A stretch of 64,000 nt of DNA from the NCBI RefSeq assembly GCF_041262165.1, contig NZ_JBGCBY010000004.1, positions 186,001-250,000 of the forward strand, given 5' to 3'. Of this stretch, positions 35,223 to 44,127 are shown piece after piece. Under the pieces are notes generated by a model. It was not told the origin of the DNA, did no database searches, and worked only from the letters and a program-made list of their open reading frames with translations. Each line of letters opens with the position of its first letter. The first letter of the stretch is position 1. The DNA comes from Streptacidiphilus sp041262165 (lineage in GTDB: Bacteria > Actinomycetota > Actinomycetes > Streptomycetales > Streptomycetaceae). The position numbers were made by a program, and so were the translations under genes.

Positions 35223-36674
35223 TCACTGGCTCTTGAAGGGCCACGGGTAGTCGCAGGTGCCCCGAGAGCCGATGTACGGCTCAAGATTTTGCCGAGTGGG
35301 CCGCGGGTCGGGTGGCAGTGCCACTCCATTACGCACCGGATCGATGGAATCAGCGTGTGCTTCCGCCCAGCGAAGCCACTCGGCGGTCGCGTCGCTCAGG
35401 GTTCCGTCCGATTGCTGGCGCACTGCGGTGCTGAGGCTGCGGATCTCGCAGGCCGTGCGCCAGTCATCCAGCTGTTGCTCCAGTGCCTTGAGCCTGTGGT
35501 CGTGGATCAGCTTCTGGTGGGCCTGGTCGATGACCTCGTACCAGCGTTGCTTGCGGATCTCCTCAGCCTGTTCGGCTTTGAGGCGCTCCTCTTCGGCTTG
35601 GTCGGCCCACGCCTCGATGGCCGCCAGGAGGTGGCCGAGGCGCGATTCCAGGGTCCAACGCGCCCCGTCCGAGCAGTCGTATTGGCGGTGGCCGTAGGTG
35701 CTGTCGTGGCCGGGCGCATCGATCATCAGCCGTCCGTCGGGCACGTGGTCGTACTTCGGGATGCGGCTGCGCATCCAAGTCGGCTGCCGTTCCGCGTCGC
35801 GCAGCTCGCGGGGTGTCGGCTCGTGCGGTTGCTTGGAGGTGCGCTCGCAAATCTCTAAGGGGAAAGCGTGGCCCTTGACGGTGATCACGAGTTCGGCCAC
35901 GGGCTCGTCTCGTGCCCGGAGGGCCGGCCTCATCCGGGCTTCCACGTCGTAGCCCCGCTGTTCGGCCGCAGTGAGTAGGCCCTGCATGATCCGCAGGGTC
36001 CGATCGACGAGCGGGCGGGAGACGTGGATCGGCACCATGCCTTGTTGTCCTCGAGTGTCGGCCATCCCTGTCCGCGCACGTCCTAGCGCCTTCCGAGTGG
36101 CCGAGATCAGCGGATGCGGCCGGGTGAGCTCGGTGGGCACTTCGATGACGGGAGGCGGAGGCGGTGAGGCTTCCAGCAGCAGATCGACCAGCCTCACCTT
36201 GAGGTCGCCACGCTCCCGCCCGGCCAGGCGCAGTTTGTGCCCAGCTGGCACCTCATTGCGGTTAACTGCCTCGTAAAACGCCTTTGTCCACCTACTTCGC
36301 GTCACGACCCCCGGGTCCTGGACGGTCAGTGTTCCGCCGGCAGCACAGAGCCGACGAATCAGATCGGCCCCATCGGTGGGAGCGGTCTTGGCCGTCTCGG
36401 GGTCACGGGCAGCACGTTGGGCCTCTCGCTCGACCTCTTCGGGGTGCCGGCCGTGCTTGAGGTAGTACCTGCCCTGGTCGGTGAGGACGGCAGTCAGGGC
36501 CTGGGTGCCGTTCTCCAAGATGGGCATCGAGCGTTTGATTAGCTTCCGCTGCTCCAGCGCCCACAGCGTGTTGGACTTTTGGGCTTCGATCTGAACGCCG
36601 GGGTTGGCGGCGACCCACTGAAGTAGATCGGCCTGGATCTGGGTGGGGGCCAGGGAGAACTTCACAAACCGCAC
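35223..36674 (-). CDS. Hypothetical protein, 483 aa, N-terminal winged-helix-like
   Basis: A GTG start at 36674 gives MRFVKFSLAPTQIQADLLQW. Residues ~10-85 look like a winged helix (LWALEQRKLIKRS, ALTAVLTDQGRYYLKHG). A mixed region follows, containing PLVDRTLRIMQGLLTAAEQRGYDVEAR and ITVKGHAFPLEICERTSKQ. Then comes a charged coiled coil (EERLKAEQAEEIRKQRWYE, HQKLIHDHRLKALEQQLDD) and a C-terminal HADSIDPVRNG segment. Proteins of this shape are scattered in streptomycete accessory DNA without an assigned role. Codon use is normal for the window. It lies beside the restriction-system relic, so a defence role is conceivable but unsupported. Confidence 0.7.
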   Translation of the reverse strand: MRFVKFSLAPTQIQADLLQWVAANPGVQIEAQKSNTLWALEQRKLIKRSMPILENGTQALTAVLTDQGRYYLKHGRHPEEVEREAQRAARDPETAKTAPTDGADLIRRLCAAGGTLTVQDPGVVTRSRWTKAFYEAVNRNEVPAGHKLRLAGRERGDLKVRLVDLLLEASPPPPPVIEVPTELTRPHPLISATRKALGRARTGMADTRGQQGMVPIHVSRPLVDRTLRIMQGLLTAAEQRGYDVEARMRPALRARDEPVAELVITVKGHAFPLEICERTSKQPHEPTPRELRDAERQPTWMRSRIPKYDHVPDGRLMIDAPGHDSTYGHRQYDCSDGARWTLESRLGHLLAAIEAWADQAEEERLKAEQAEEIRKQRWYEVIDQAHQKLIHDHRLKALEQQLDDWRTACEIRSLSTAVRQQSDGTLSDATAEWLRWAEAHADSIDPVRNGVALPPDPRPTRQNLEPYIGSRGTCDYPWPFKSQ

Positions 36675-37121
36675 CGTACTGGGGCAGTGTCAGCGACAGG
36701 CGACTTCAGCGAAGAAGACGGTGCCACGCCGATCCGCATGCTAAGGACACCCGCACACCTCGCTGCCGCACCCCCTACCCCCACCAGCGGCGTCCGGTGA
36801 AATCGGGGCGGTTGCGGTGTGATGGCCCGTGCGCTCTGCTGGTTGACCGATTCGAGAAGGCGGGTTCCCGACTGGAGCGTGCTGGCGTCAGCCTGATTGT
36901 TCGGGCACTGCCTTCGTCAGGGCAGACACCCCCGCCCCCTCCATGCTCGTGAGCATCCGTGGATCAAGCGTCATTGGCGCTAGTGGAGGCGGTGGAGCAG
37001 GGAACGGCGCCTTGGGAAGCTGGGACTTAGGAGCCGGATCCGGAATGGAGCTGGGGACTGACTGGTGTTGGCCATGGCGAGTGGCGGATCCGTTCGATAG
37101 ATGGGCACCAAAGTGCGCACA
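36675..37121. other. Gene-poor stretch
   Basis: About 450 bp with no coding bias or recognised motif. Its right part is the sequence downstream of the 174-aa gene. Nothing identified. Confidence 0.4.
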
Positions 37122-37646
37122 TCACGTTCCGTGATGGGCTTCGCGGAGACGTCGGTTTTCATCTTCGAGAGACGCAATCCGCTGTTCGAGTTCGGTGCGG
37201 GTCGGCGTCCTGGGCCTACGGGGCACCGCTGCAGGCAAGGTGGGAGGTGGTGCTACGAGCCCGATAGGCTCGTAGGCCACGATCGCTGACGGATCCTTCT
37301 CGCACTCGGGGCACCGCATCGAACTCGAGCCATGCTTGGTCGGGATGTCGTTCTCGGAGTGGCGTCGGGTTTCGACAATGTGCCCGCAGTAGAGGCGGAC
37401 GCGCCAGCGCATGATCATGTAGTCCGGCGTTTCGAAAGACTCGAACACCTTCCATACGTGTTCAACGTGTTCGCGGTGGCGCTGGAGCCGCTCCGGGTCG
37501 GCACGCAATTCTGCGTGATGCCTCTCCACCTCAGCATGGGCGTGGCGGCGGATGTCCTCAATGGTCCTCTGCCAGGAGTGGTCGCGTCGGGTCAGCTCGT
37601 AGTCTTCGAGTGGGACGCCCTGGCTCTTGTATTCGACGTCACGCAT
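37122..37646 (-). CDS. Hypothetical protein, 174 aa, with Cys cluster and coiled-coil end
   Basis: ATG 37646 gives MRDVEYKSQGVPLEDYELTR. Residues ~20-65 are helical and charged (HAEVERHHAELRADPERLQR). The middle has a probable zinc site, with CGH in RLYCGHIVETRRH and CPEC in SMRCPECEKDPSAIV. The C-terminus is Pro-rich and then a short coiled coil (ELEQRIASLEDENRRLRE). No clear ribosome site; the frame continues upstream to 37832 with non-coding character. Unrecognised family. Confidence 0.6.
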   Translation of the reverse strand: MRDVEYKSQGVPLEDYELTRRDHSWQRTIEDIRRHAHAEVERHHAELRADPERLQRHREHVEHVWKVFESFETPDYMIMRWRVRLYCGHIVETRRHSENDIPTKHGSSSMRCPECEKDPSAIVAYEPIGLVAPPPTLPAAVPRRPRTPTRTELEQRIASLEDENRRLREAHHGT

Positions 37647-37910
37647 GACAGTAGACCGTAGTTCGCGGGGCCGTCGGCAGGGTTCAATGTCAGATGCTGA
37701 TCGGCTCAAGTCCCGAACGATGGGAATGGCGGGCGCGGGCGCACTTCTCTGACCGACTCTGACCAGAGCGACATGCTCTGAGCATGCTGAAGTCCCCGAA
37801 ACTCGGGACAGCTCAGTAGCCGGTACAGCCAAGTCAGGCGGTGAGCCAGTGGGCGCTGGGGGCGACCGCCATGGGACAGCAGAAACGGGGTCTCCGAAGG
37901 TCAGGCCGCG

Positions 37911-38695
37911 TCACGGCCCGGCGGACGTCTGCGGGTTGGCGCGGAGAGGTGGAGGAGGTCGGGCAGTGGGGTACCTGTGGCCGCGGTATTCATGCAGGAC
38001 CGCGGTGTCCTGCTGGAGAGCGGTGTCGAGCAGGCCGTCTTGGATCTCGATCTCGGTCAGGCCGGCGATCTCTCCGCTGATGCGATGGATAGCCACAGCC
38101 GTGTGCAGCTCACAGCCACGCGTGCGGGCGTCGGCCTCATGCTGCCGGACCCGCTCGACCGTCCACTCCGGCCACTCCAGACTTGACTCCCCAATCGGGG
38201 CGTCCTCGATCGCGGTCCGAGCTCGCGCGAAACCCGCAACCACCTCCTCCGGGGCAGTACCCATCCAGCGCATGACGTAGAAACCATCCGGTTCCCGGAC
38301 CTGCCACAACTCCGGGCCGATGTCCGCGATCCGCAGGGTCTGGCGAACCCACTCGGCCACCTTGACAAAGCCCAGTGACCCCGCCCACGCCTCGCCGTCA
38401 CCCCCAGCTTTGATATTCGAGGCGACGATCGTGGAGCGCCCTTCGGATTGCAGGTCGCAAGGGCCTCGCACAGCAACGCAGTTCCGATCCCGTGCCGACG
38501 CACGGTGGGCAGAACTCGAACCTGCGTGATCGCGGTATCCGAGCTCTCCGGCTCAGGAAGGTCCACGGTCACGCTTCCCACGATCTTCCCGTCCTGCCGC
38601 GCGAGCCAGAGCAGTCGCGGGCCCCAGGCCGTCATCCGGGTGCGCAGGAAGGTTTTGTAGAAATCGAAGGCGCCGATGACTACCTCACCCACCAC
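37911..38695 (-). pseudogene. Frameshifted and truncated double-GNAT acetyltransferase
   Basis: The N-terminal part (frame from 38695) contains the acetyl-CoA motif region ITQVRVLPTVRRHGIGTALL. Near 38440-38455 the reading continues in another frame with IVASNIKAGGDGEAWAGSLG, then WQVREPDGFYVMRWMGTAPE, PIGESSLEWPEWTVERVRQH, and stops being homologous soon after DTAVLHEYRGH. The intact protein at 44124-45215 has the same order (SGEVKAGSDGERWTSALGF, PIGESSYQHPAWTAERVRQH, DTAVLPEFRG). This is thus a decayed paralogue with one frameshift and loss of the last ~100 residues. Confidence 0.8.
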
Positions 38696-39150
38696 GGGCG
38701 GGACGGCCGATCGGAGGGGAACCGAACACGCCTCGTTCTCTCCTCCTGCAACCGGGCCTGACGCCCCGCCAGCGCAGAAGCCCGGCTCCGTTCACCGCAA
38801 CGCCCTTGGGGCTTGCTTGAGCCGAGGTGCGGGGAAACCCGCTCGCCCGGTTCTGAGGGGCCGGGACAAGGCAATGCGTCCCCGCTACCCTCCAGGGCCC
38901 GTGCATTACGGGCCGTCGGACCTGGCTGTTCTGCGCATGGCTGTCCTGGTCGCGCTTCCGGGTGGTGGTCCCGGTTTGGGACTGCACCCTGGCCACTCTG
39001 GTCGCCTGTCTGGACACCGCCTTGCGCCCCGCATCCTCGGCGGCGCTATCAAGGAATACCGATACGCGGCATGACGTGCAGCGATGACTTTCGGAGCCCC
39101 CACACCAGCGCCAGGCTTTCGGCACACACAGAGCCGGGAGCCCCGAACTG
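38696..39150. other. Gene-poor stretch
   Basis: About 455 bp between the broken GNAT gene and the end of the SARP regulator gene. No open frame here shows coding bias, a ribosome site or a recognised motif. Confidence 0.4.
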
Positions 39151-42100
39151 CTACCGAGCTCCTACCGACCTGCAACGCCAGCACGTCGCAGCGCCGGCCT
39201 CCGGTGCGGCGAGGTGGCGCTCGGCTCCCGCGGCGTCGACGACGCCGCCCGGGTTGGTCGACAACGCGGCTTCCCAGTGCCCCAAGGCCTTGCCCACGTC
39301 GCCGCGCAGGGATGCGACGTGGGCCAGCCCCTCGTGAGCGCGCGCCGCGTAGCGTGCGGAGTCGCGGGCCGAGGCCGCCTTCAGGGACTGCTGGAAGACC
39401 TGCTCGGCTGTGGCGAGTTCTCCGTCGCATGCGTAGACGTCGCCGAGCGCGTTGAGGGCTTGGGCTTCGGCGTCGTACGTGCTAGTGCGGCGCGCAAGAT
39501 CGAGCGCCGCACGTCCGTACGCGATCGCCCTGTCGTACTCGCCCATGCCTCTGCGCACGATGCACAATCCCACCAACGCCAGCGCTTCGCTCAGCTCGAC
39601 ACCTGCGGCCCGGCTCAGCTCCAGCGACTGCTTGTAGATGACAGCCGCCCCTTCCCAGTCGCCGAGGACTACCGAGACGAAGCCGATGTTGTTCAAAGTC
39701 GCTGTTTCAGCGCCGGGACCTGCAGACTGCCCCCCAAGTGAGCGTGCCTCTAGGAAATACCGCAGGGCCTCCCCATTGCGACCTAGTTCTTGGCTGACGA
39801 TCGCGAGGTTATTGGTGAGACTGGCTTGAAGTTGCCTGTCCCCGAGCTCACGCGCCACGCGCAATGCCTCGCCGTAACACTCGCGCGCCCGGTCCAGGTC
39901 GCGGGCCGTCCAGTGGCTGACCCCGAGATTTACCAGTTGCGCAACCTCGCCAACGCGGTCTTCAGCTTGACGGCTGAGTGCCAGCGCGCGCTCACCCAGC
40001 TTTAGGGCCTCAGCCACGGAACCGTGCGTGCGTTGGACGGAGGCCAATCCGGACAGGCAGGCGGCTTCGCCGACCAGACTCTCGGCGGCTCGCGCTGCAA
40101 GCCGACCCAGTTCGAACAGCGGCTCCGACTCCGCCGGGTAGTTCAATGCGCTGAAATACGGATGCAGAGTGCGCATCATCTGCCAGACCCGGCTGTGCAG
40201 CTCGAAGTCTGCGGCCAGCCGAAGCGTCGCGATGATGTTGCGGAACTCGGTCTCGAGCAGCCGCATGGCATCCTTGGCGTCTGCGGCGCTCCGCGCGGAC
40301 TCCGGCCGACGCTCAACCTCCGGGGCGAACCTCAGCGAGGTCTTTGAGAGCAGGCCGCACCAACTGCCGGCCGACCAGAGGTAGTAGTCGGCCAGCCGCC
40401 CCGCCGCGTCGGCCACTTCGGCACGACTAACTGTCGCCTCTAGGAGCCTCCGTGAGCAGTCGCGCACTATGTCATGCAGGTGATAGCGGTCGGCGACGTG
40501 CTGCTTGAGCAGGTTCAGCTCGAACAATTTATCGAGGTCTTCCTCGACCTGGTGGCCCCGCAGATCCGACAGGGCAGCGGTCGCGCAGACGTCGAAGTCC
40601 GGCCCGGCATGCAGGCTTAGCAGACCCAACAGGCGCTGCTGCCGCTCGGTCAGGTGGTGGTAGGACCAGGCGACGATGTTCATCACGTCGCGGTCCCCCG
40701 CGGCGAGGATGCGCGCCCGCGCCTCGTAGTCGCGCAGCTGGTCGACCAGGAACGACACCCGCCAACTGCTTCGCTCGCGCAGCCTTGCCGCCGCGATTTG
40801 GATCGCCAGTGGCAGGTACCCGCACAGCTCGACCGCCGAGCGGACCGCCTCGGGCTCCTCCGCCACCCGCTCGGGTCCGGCGATCCGACAGAAGAGCGCG
40901 ACGGCGTCCGGTTCGGTCATGATGTCGAGGGACAGGGCGGCGGCTCCCTCCAGCGCGACCATGCGCCGTCGGCTCGAGATCAGCACGAGGCTCTCCGCCG
41001 AACCGGGAAGCAGGGATCTGACTTGAGTCGGATCGGCGGCGTTGTCCAACAGGATCAGTATCCTGCGACCGGCCAGGCTCGAGCGCCATTGGGCGCTGCG
41101 CGCCTCCAGATCCGGCGCGATCAGCTCGGGAGCCATCCCGTCGAAGCGCAGCAGCAGGTTCAGCGCCTGCATCGGGCTCATCGGTTCGGCCTGCTCGCTG
41201 AAGCCGGCGAGGTCAACGAAGTACTGTCCGTCCGGGTAGTCCCCGGCGAGGAGATGGGCCAGGTGCACGGCGAGCGAGGTCTTGCCTACGCCGCCCATCC
41301 CGTCGATCACCGAAATGGAGGGCGCGTTCGGCTCGAATGGCCGGTCGCACAGTCGGCGCAGCTCGTCCTCACGGCCGGTGAACTCCGCGATGTCCCTGGG
41401 CAGGAAGGAGCGGGAGCCGGGGTCCTGCCCGCGCCGCCGTTCCGGTAGGCCCTCGGCCTGCGAATCACGCGGTTGCGCCGACGCCGCGGGCTCTGCGTGC
41501 AGAATCTGCCGGTGGGCTTCCCTCAGTTGTGGGCCCGGGTCGAGCCCGAGCTCCTCCGCCAGCAACCGCCGTCCGTCTTCGAACACGATCATCGCCTCGG
41601 ACTGCCGACCGCACTGGTAGAGGGCGGTCATCAGCAGCGCGCGTAGCGGCTCTCGCAAGGGATGCTCGGCCAGCATCTCGTTCAGTCCGTCCACCGCCAG
41701 GGCCGCTCTCCCCAAGCGCAGTCGCAGTTCCGCCCACCGTTCGACCGCGGTAAGCCGTTGTGCATCAAGCAGGGTGGCCGCGTTCGTCAGCACCCGACCG
41801 TCAAGTCCGCGGAGGGCGCCACCGCGCCACAGGCCCAGGGCTTCGTCGAGCAGCCGGACGGCGTCGTCGAGCCGATCATGTTGCTCCGCGGTCTCCGCCG
41901 CCTCTACGGCGGAGCGGAACTGGAGCGCGTCCATCGCCTCGGCCGGCACCTTGAGCTGGTAGCCACTACTGTCGGTGAAGAGCTCCACGCCGACCGCCGG
42001 GATCAGGGTGCGACGCAGCGCCCCCACCACGTTGTGTATCTGCTGTCGCGCCGAGTTGGGCGGGCTCTCCCACAGGGCGTCCACGATCCGCTCGGTCGCC

Positions 42101-42330
42101 ACGATCGAGTTGGCGTTGATCGCCAACAGCGCCAGCAACTTGCGTTCCCTGACTCCGCGCGGTGTCGCCTGTCTGCCGGCTATGGACAACTCGAGCGGCC
42201 CCAGCACCTTGATGAGGGGCACGGCACCGCTCTGTCCGACCGAGCCGGCGCGCGCGATGTTCTCACCCGGCTGCCTAGCAGCACTTACCACAGGCCTAGC
42301 CCCCGTGCTTCCAATCCTGGTCGCGTGCAT
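39151..42330 (-). CDS. AfsR/SARP-family transcriptional regulator (SARP-NB-ARC-TPR)
   Basis: A 1059-residue regulator. The SARP winged helix (LIKVLGPLELSIAGRQATP, ERKLLALLAINANSIV) and bacterial transcriptional activation domain (LDEALGLWRGGALRGL, ALLMTALYQCGRQSEAM) occupy residues ~38-285. The NB-ARC ATPase follows, with Walker A VIDGMGGVGKTSLAVHL (~345) and Walker B ILILLDNAA. TPR repeats fill ~700-1040 (for example AVIYKQSLELSRAAGVELSE). Such proteins activate antibiotic or peptide gene clusters. It is divergent from the SDP-like operon (180 bp between starts), so control of that operon is likely. ATG 42330 gives a 36-residue unstructured leader; GTG 42222, right before the SARP domain, is an alternative start. 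Confidence 0.9.
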   Translation of the reverse strand: MHATRIGSTGARPVVSAARQPGENIARAGSVGQSGAVPLIKVLGPLELSIAGRQATPRGVRERKLLALLAINANSIVATERIVDALWESPPNSARQQIHNVVGALRRTLIPAVGVELFTDSSGYQLKVPAEAMDALQFRSAVEAAETAEQHDRLDDAVRLLDEALGLWRGGALRGLDGRVLTNAATLLDAQRLTAVERWAELRLRLGRAALAVDGLNEMLAEHPLREPLRALLMTALYQCGRQSEAMIVFEDGRRLLAEELGLDPGPQLREAHRQILHAEPAASAQPRDSQAEGLPERRRGQDPGSRSFLPRDIAEFTGREDELRRLCDRPFEPNAPSISVIDGMGGVGKTSLAVHLAHLLAGDYPDGQYFVDLAGFSEQAEPMSPMQALNLLLRFDGMAPELIAPDLEARSAQWRSSLAGRRILILLDNAADPTQVRSLLPGSAESLVLISSRRRMVALEGAAALSLDIMTEPDAVALFCRIAGPERVAEEPEAVRSAVELCGYLPLAIQIAAARLRERSSWRVSFLVDQLRDYEARARILAAGDRDVMNIVAWSYHHLTERQQRLLGLLSLHAGPDFDVCATAALSDLRGHQVEEDLDKLFELNLLKQHVADRYHLHDIVRDCSRRLLEATVSRAEVADAAGRLADYYLWSAGSWCGLLSKTSLRFAPEVERRPESARSAADAKDAMRLLETEFRNIIATLRLAADFELHSRVWQMMRTLHPYFSALNYPAESEPLFELGRLAARAAESLVGEAACLSGLASVQRTHGSVAEALKLGERALALSRQAEDRVGEVAQLVNLGVSHWTARDLDRARECYGEALRVARELGDRQLQASLTNNLAIVSQELGRNGEALRYFLEARSLGGQSAGPGAETATLNNIGFVSVVLGDWEGAAVIYKQSLELSRAAGVELSEALALVGLCIVRRGMGEYDRAIAYGRAALDLARRTSTYDAEAQALNALGDVYACDGELATAEQVFQQSLKAASARDSARYAARAHEGLAHVASLRGDVGKALGHWEAALSTNPGGVVDAAGAERHLAAPEAGAATCWRCRSVGAR

Positions 42331-42509
42331 CGCAGATCGCGCACCCCCGGCTTGAATGGTACATGTCCGGCCAGCGATCGGACTCGAAGTCGCCTCGGTA
42401 GCAGCTCAGTAGCCAGACGGTAGTCACGTCCACGATCATCCAGGTCTGGCCGTCCTCGACAACACAGTGCCCATGTAGCGGTACTTAACGAAGAACAAGG
42501 GAGAACAGC

Positions 42510-42644
42510 GTGAAGAGAGCGATCTTGGCTGGAATGCTGGCGGCTCTAGCCGTGCTCACGGTCGTGACCGTGTCCGGTGGTTCCCAGGCACAGAACCACC
42601 AGGTGGTTCCGCAAACCGGCTTCCTACACGAGCCGACCTTCTGA
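42510..42644 (+). CDS. 44-aa exported peptide, candidate SDP-like toxin precursor
   Basis: GTG 42510 has an AAGGGAG ribosome site at 6 bases and opens the operon. The 44 residues consist of a textbook signal peptide (MKRAILAGMLAALAVLTVV followed by TVSGGSQAQ) and a mature tail of about 16 residues beginning near NHQVVPQTGF and ending HEPTF. The stop codon overlaps the ATG of sdpA (TGATG), which implies translational coupling. In Bacillus, SdpA and SdpB process the secreted precursor SdpC into a toxic peptide. This precursor is far shorter than SdpC and has no cysteines, so it is a candidate substrate by position only. Confidence 0.72.
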   Translation: MKRAILAGMLAALAVLTVVTVSGGSQAQNHQVVPQTGFLHEPTF

Positions 42645-43201
42645 TGGCGCACGCGCAATGCGCCCCAGCGGAGGAGAGTGGGTCGGCATCGGCCCGCCAG
42701 GGGTTCGCGCTGGCCCTCGCCGTGTTGGGCACGCTCTTCGCCGTGACGCTTTGCGCGCAGTTGCCCGCCCGCTGGACGCCGTCCTGGCTCGGTGAGCAGC
42801 GCACGACCTACTCCGAGGTCTGGCCGCAAGGTTGGGCCTTCTTCGCTGCTCAGCCGGGCTCGGCAGCGATCTCCGCCTACCGGGTCGGCCCTGAGGGTCA
42901 ACCCTCAACCTCCATACTGGCGCTGCAGATGTCCGCGGTGAACCTGTGGGGTCTGGGGCGGACCAGCACTGTTCAGTTCAACGAGGCACTTACCTTGGCC
43001 GCCGAAGTCCCGGCGAAGGACTGGATCACCTGCGCCGACGTGCGATCTGCAGAGTGCGTGGCCCAGGCGCCGGTTGTGCTATTGCAGAACGGATTCACCC
43101 CAGGCATCGTCTGCGGCGAGTTCGTGTTCATCCGGACTCCGCCGGCCGCGAACGTCCCGAAGTCCGCATCAGTGGCCTTGGTCAGGGTAGCCTGCCTGTG
43201 A
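42644..43201 (+). CDS. sdpA: SdpA-family antimicrobial peptide system protein
   Basis: A 185-residue SdpA-like protein. One N-terminal membrane helix (FALALAVLGTLFAVTLCAQL) is followed by an extracytoplasmic domain. That domain contains the family hallmark of an aromatic-rich YSEVWPQGWAFFAAQPGS, then AVNLWGLGRTSTVQFNE and paired Cys near WITCADVRSAECVAQ. In the Bacillus SDP system SdpA is required, with SdpB, to mature the toxin peptide. ATG 42644 overlaps the peptide gene stop, and its own TGA (43199-43201) overlaps the GTG of sdpB. Confidence 0.82.
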   Translation: MAHAQCAPAEESGSASARQGFALALAVLGTLFAVTLCAQLPARWTPSWLGEQRTTYSEVWPQGWAFFAAQPGSAAISAYRVGPEGQPSTSILALQMSAVNLWGLGRTSTVQFNEALTLAAEVPAKDWITCADVRSAECVAQAPVVLLQNGFTPGIVCGEFVFIRTPPAANVPKSASVALVRVACL

Positions 43202-44127
43202 ACCGTGTATGGCGGGCCGCCGAGTCCTTCGAACCGCGCGGCATCCCGCTCGCACTCGTGCGATCGATCCTGGCATTCGCGCAGTTGACGACCATTCTGT
43301 TGTCGCCCGATCGGCTTCTGTTCGCAAACCCTCTCGGGACGACACCTGAGACACGTTGCGCCGGGCTCAACGGCGTCTCGCTTTGGTGCGTCACCGGTGG
43401 CGACGCCCAAGCCGACACGCTCGGGCGCGTCCTCGCGATCGCCGCGCTGCTCGTCGTCGTCGTCGGCTATCGGCCGCGGTGGTCCTGTATCGCGCACTGG
43501 TACATCGCGTTCAGCATCGCCGTGGACGGGACGGCGACGAACGGCGGGGACCGCGTGGCCGAGATCCTCACCATGCTGCTCATACCCATCTGCCTCGACG
43601 ACCGCCGAAGCTGGTCCTGGCGGATGCCGACCCGCCCGCTGCGACCAGCCTGGCGCGGAAGTGCCTTCGCCGCGCACGCCATGCTGCGTTGCCAGATCGC
43701 GATCATCTACCTGAACGCAGTGATCTCCAAACTCACCTTCCCCGCATGGCACCAGGGCACCGCGCTGGGCATCCTCGCCCACGACCCGGAGTACGGCGTC
43801 CCCAGCGTGCTGCGGCCGTTCGCACAACAACTGCTCTCCCACGCCTGGGCCACGGACCTGCTCACCTGGTCGGTCCTGGCAGTCGAGACCCTGATCGCCC
43901 TGTCCATGGCCTTCCGCCGCAGAACGCGGAGCTACGGCCTGCTCCTGGCGATCCTCCTGCACGGGGCCATCATCCTACTGATGGGGCTGTTCAGCTTCGG
44001 ACTGATCATGATCACCCTTGTGCTGGCCGCCTGCGCCGACATGCCAGACGTCGGCTCAACTTGTGACCACAATCGGCAGGAAGCCCTGCCATCGAGGTCT
44101 AGAACTAGAATAGGAACGTCGCCATGA
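43198..44127 (+). CDS. sdpB: SdpB-family (HTTM-like) membrane protein
   Basis: A 309-residue multi-pass membrane protein from GTG 43198. It has several hydrophobic helices (VLAIAALLVVVVGYRP, LLLAILLHGAIILLMGLFSF) and SdpB/HTTM signatures, including HWYIAFSIAVDGTATNGGD, AAHAMLRCQIAIIYLNAVIS and KLTFPAWHQGTALG. HTTM domains are related to vitamin-K-dependent gamma-carboxylases. In Bacillus SdpB acts with SdpA to mature the SdpC toxin. The gene overlaps sdpA by four bases at its start and the GNAT gene by four bases (ATGA) at its end. Confidence 0.85.
   Translation: MNRVWRAAESFEPRGIPLALVRSILAFAQLTTILLSPDRLLFANPLGTTPETRCAGLNGVSLWCVTGGDAQADTLGRVLAIAALLVVVVGYRPRWSCIAHWYIAFSIAVDGTATNGGDRVAEILTMLLIPICLDDRRSWSWRMPTRPLRPAWRGSAFAAHAMLRCQIAIIYLNAVISKLTFPAWHQGTALGILAHDPEYGVPSVLRPFAQQLLSHAWATDLLTWSVLAVETLIALSMAFRRRTRSYGLLLAILLHGAIILLMGLFSFGLIMITLVLAACADMPDVGSTCDHNRQEALPSRSRTRIGTSP

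Noticed and set aside
34643..35329. One 228-aa protein combining the McrC-like segment and the small acidic protein
   Set aside because: A strong ribosome site before ATG 34933 marks a separate gene, and the McrC-like part lacks both ends.
42510..42644. Naming the 44-aa peptide SdpC
   Set aside because: It lacks the length and cysteine pair of SdpC; only its position suggests the role.
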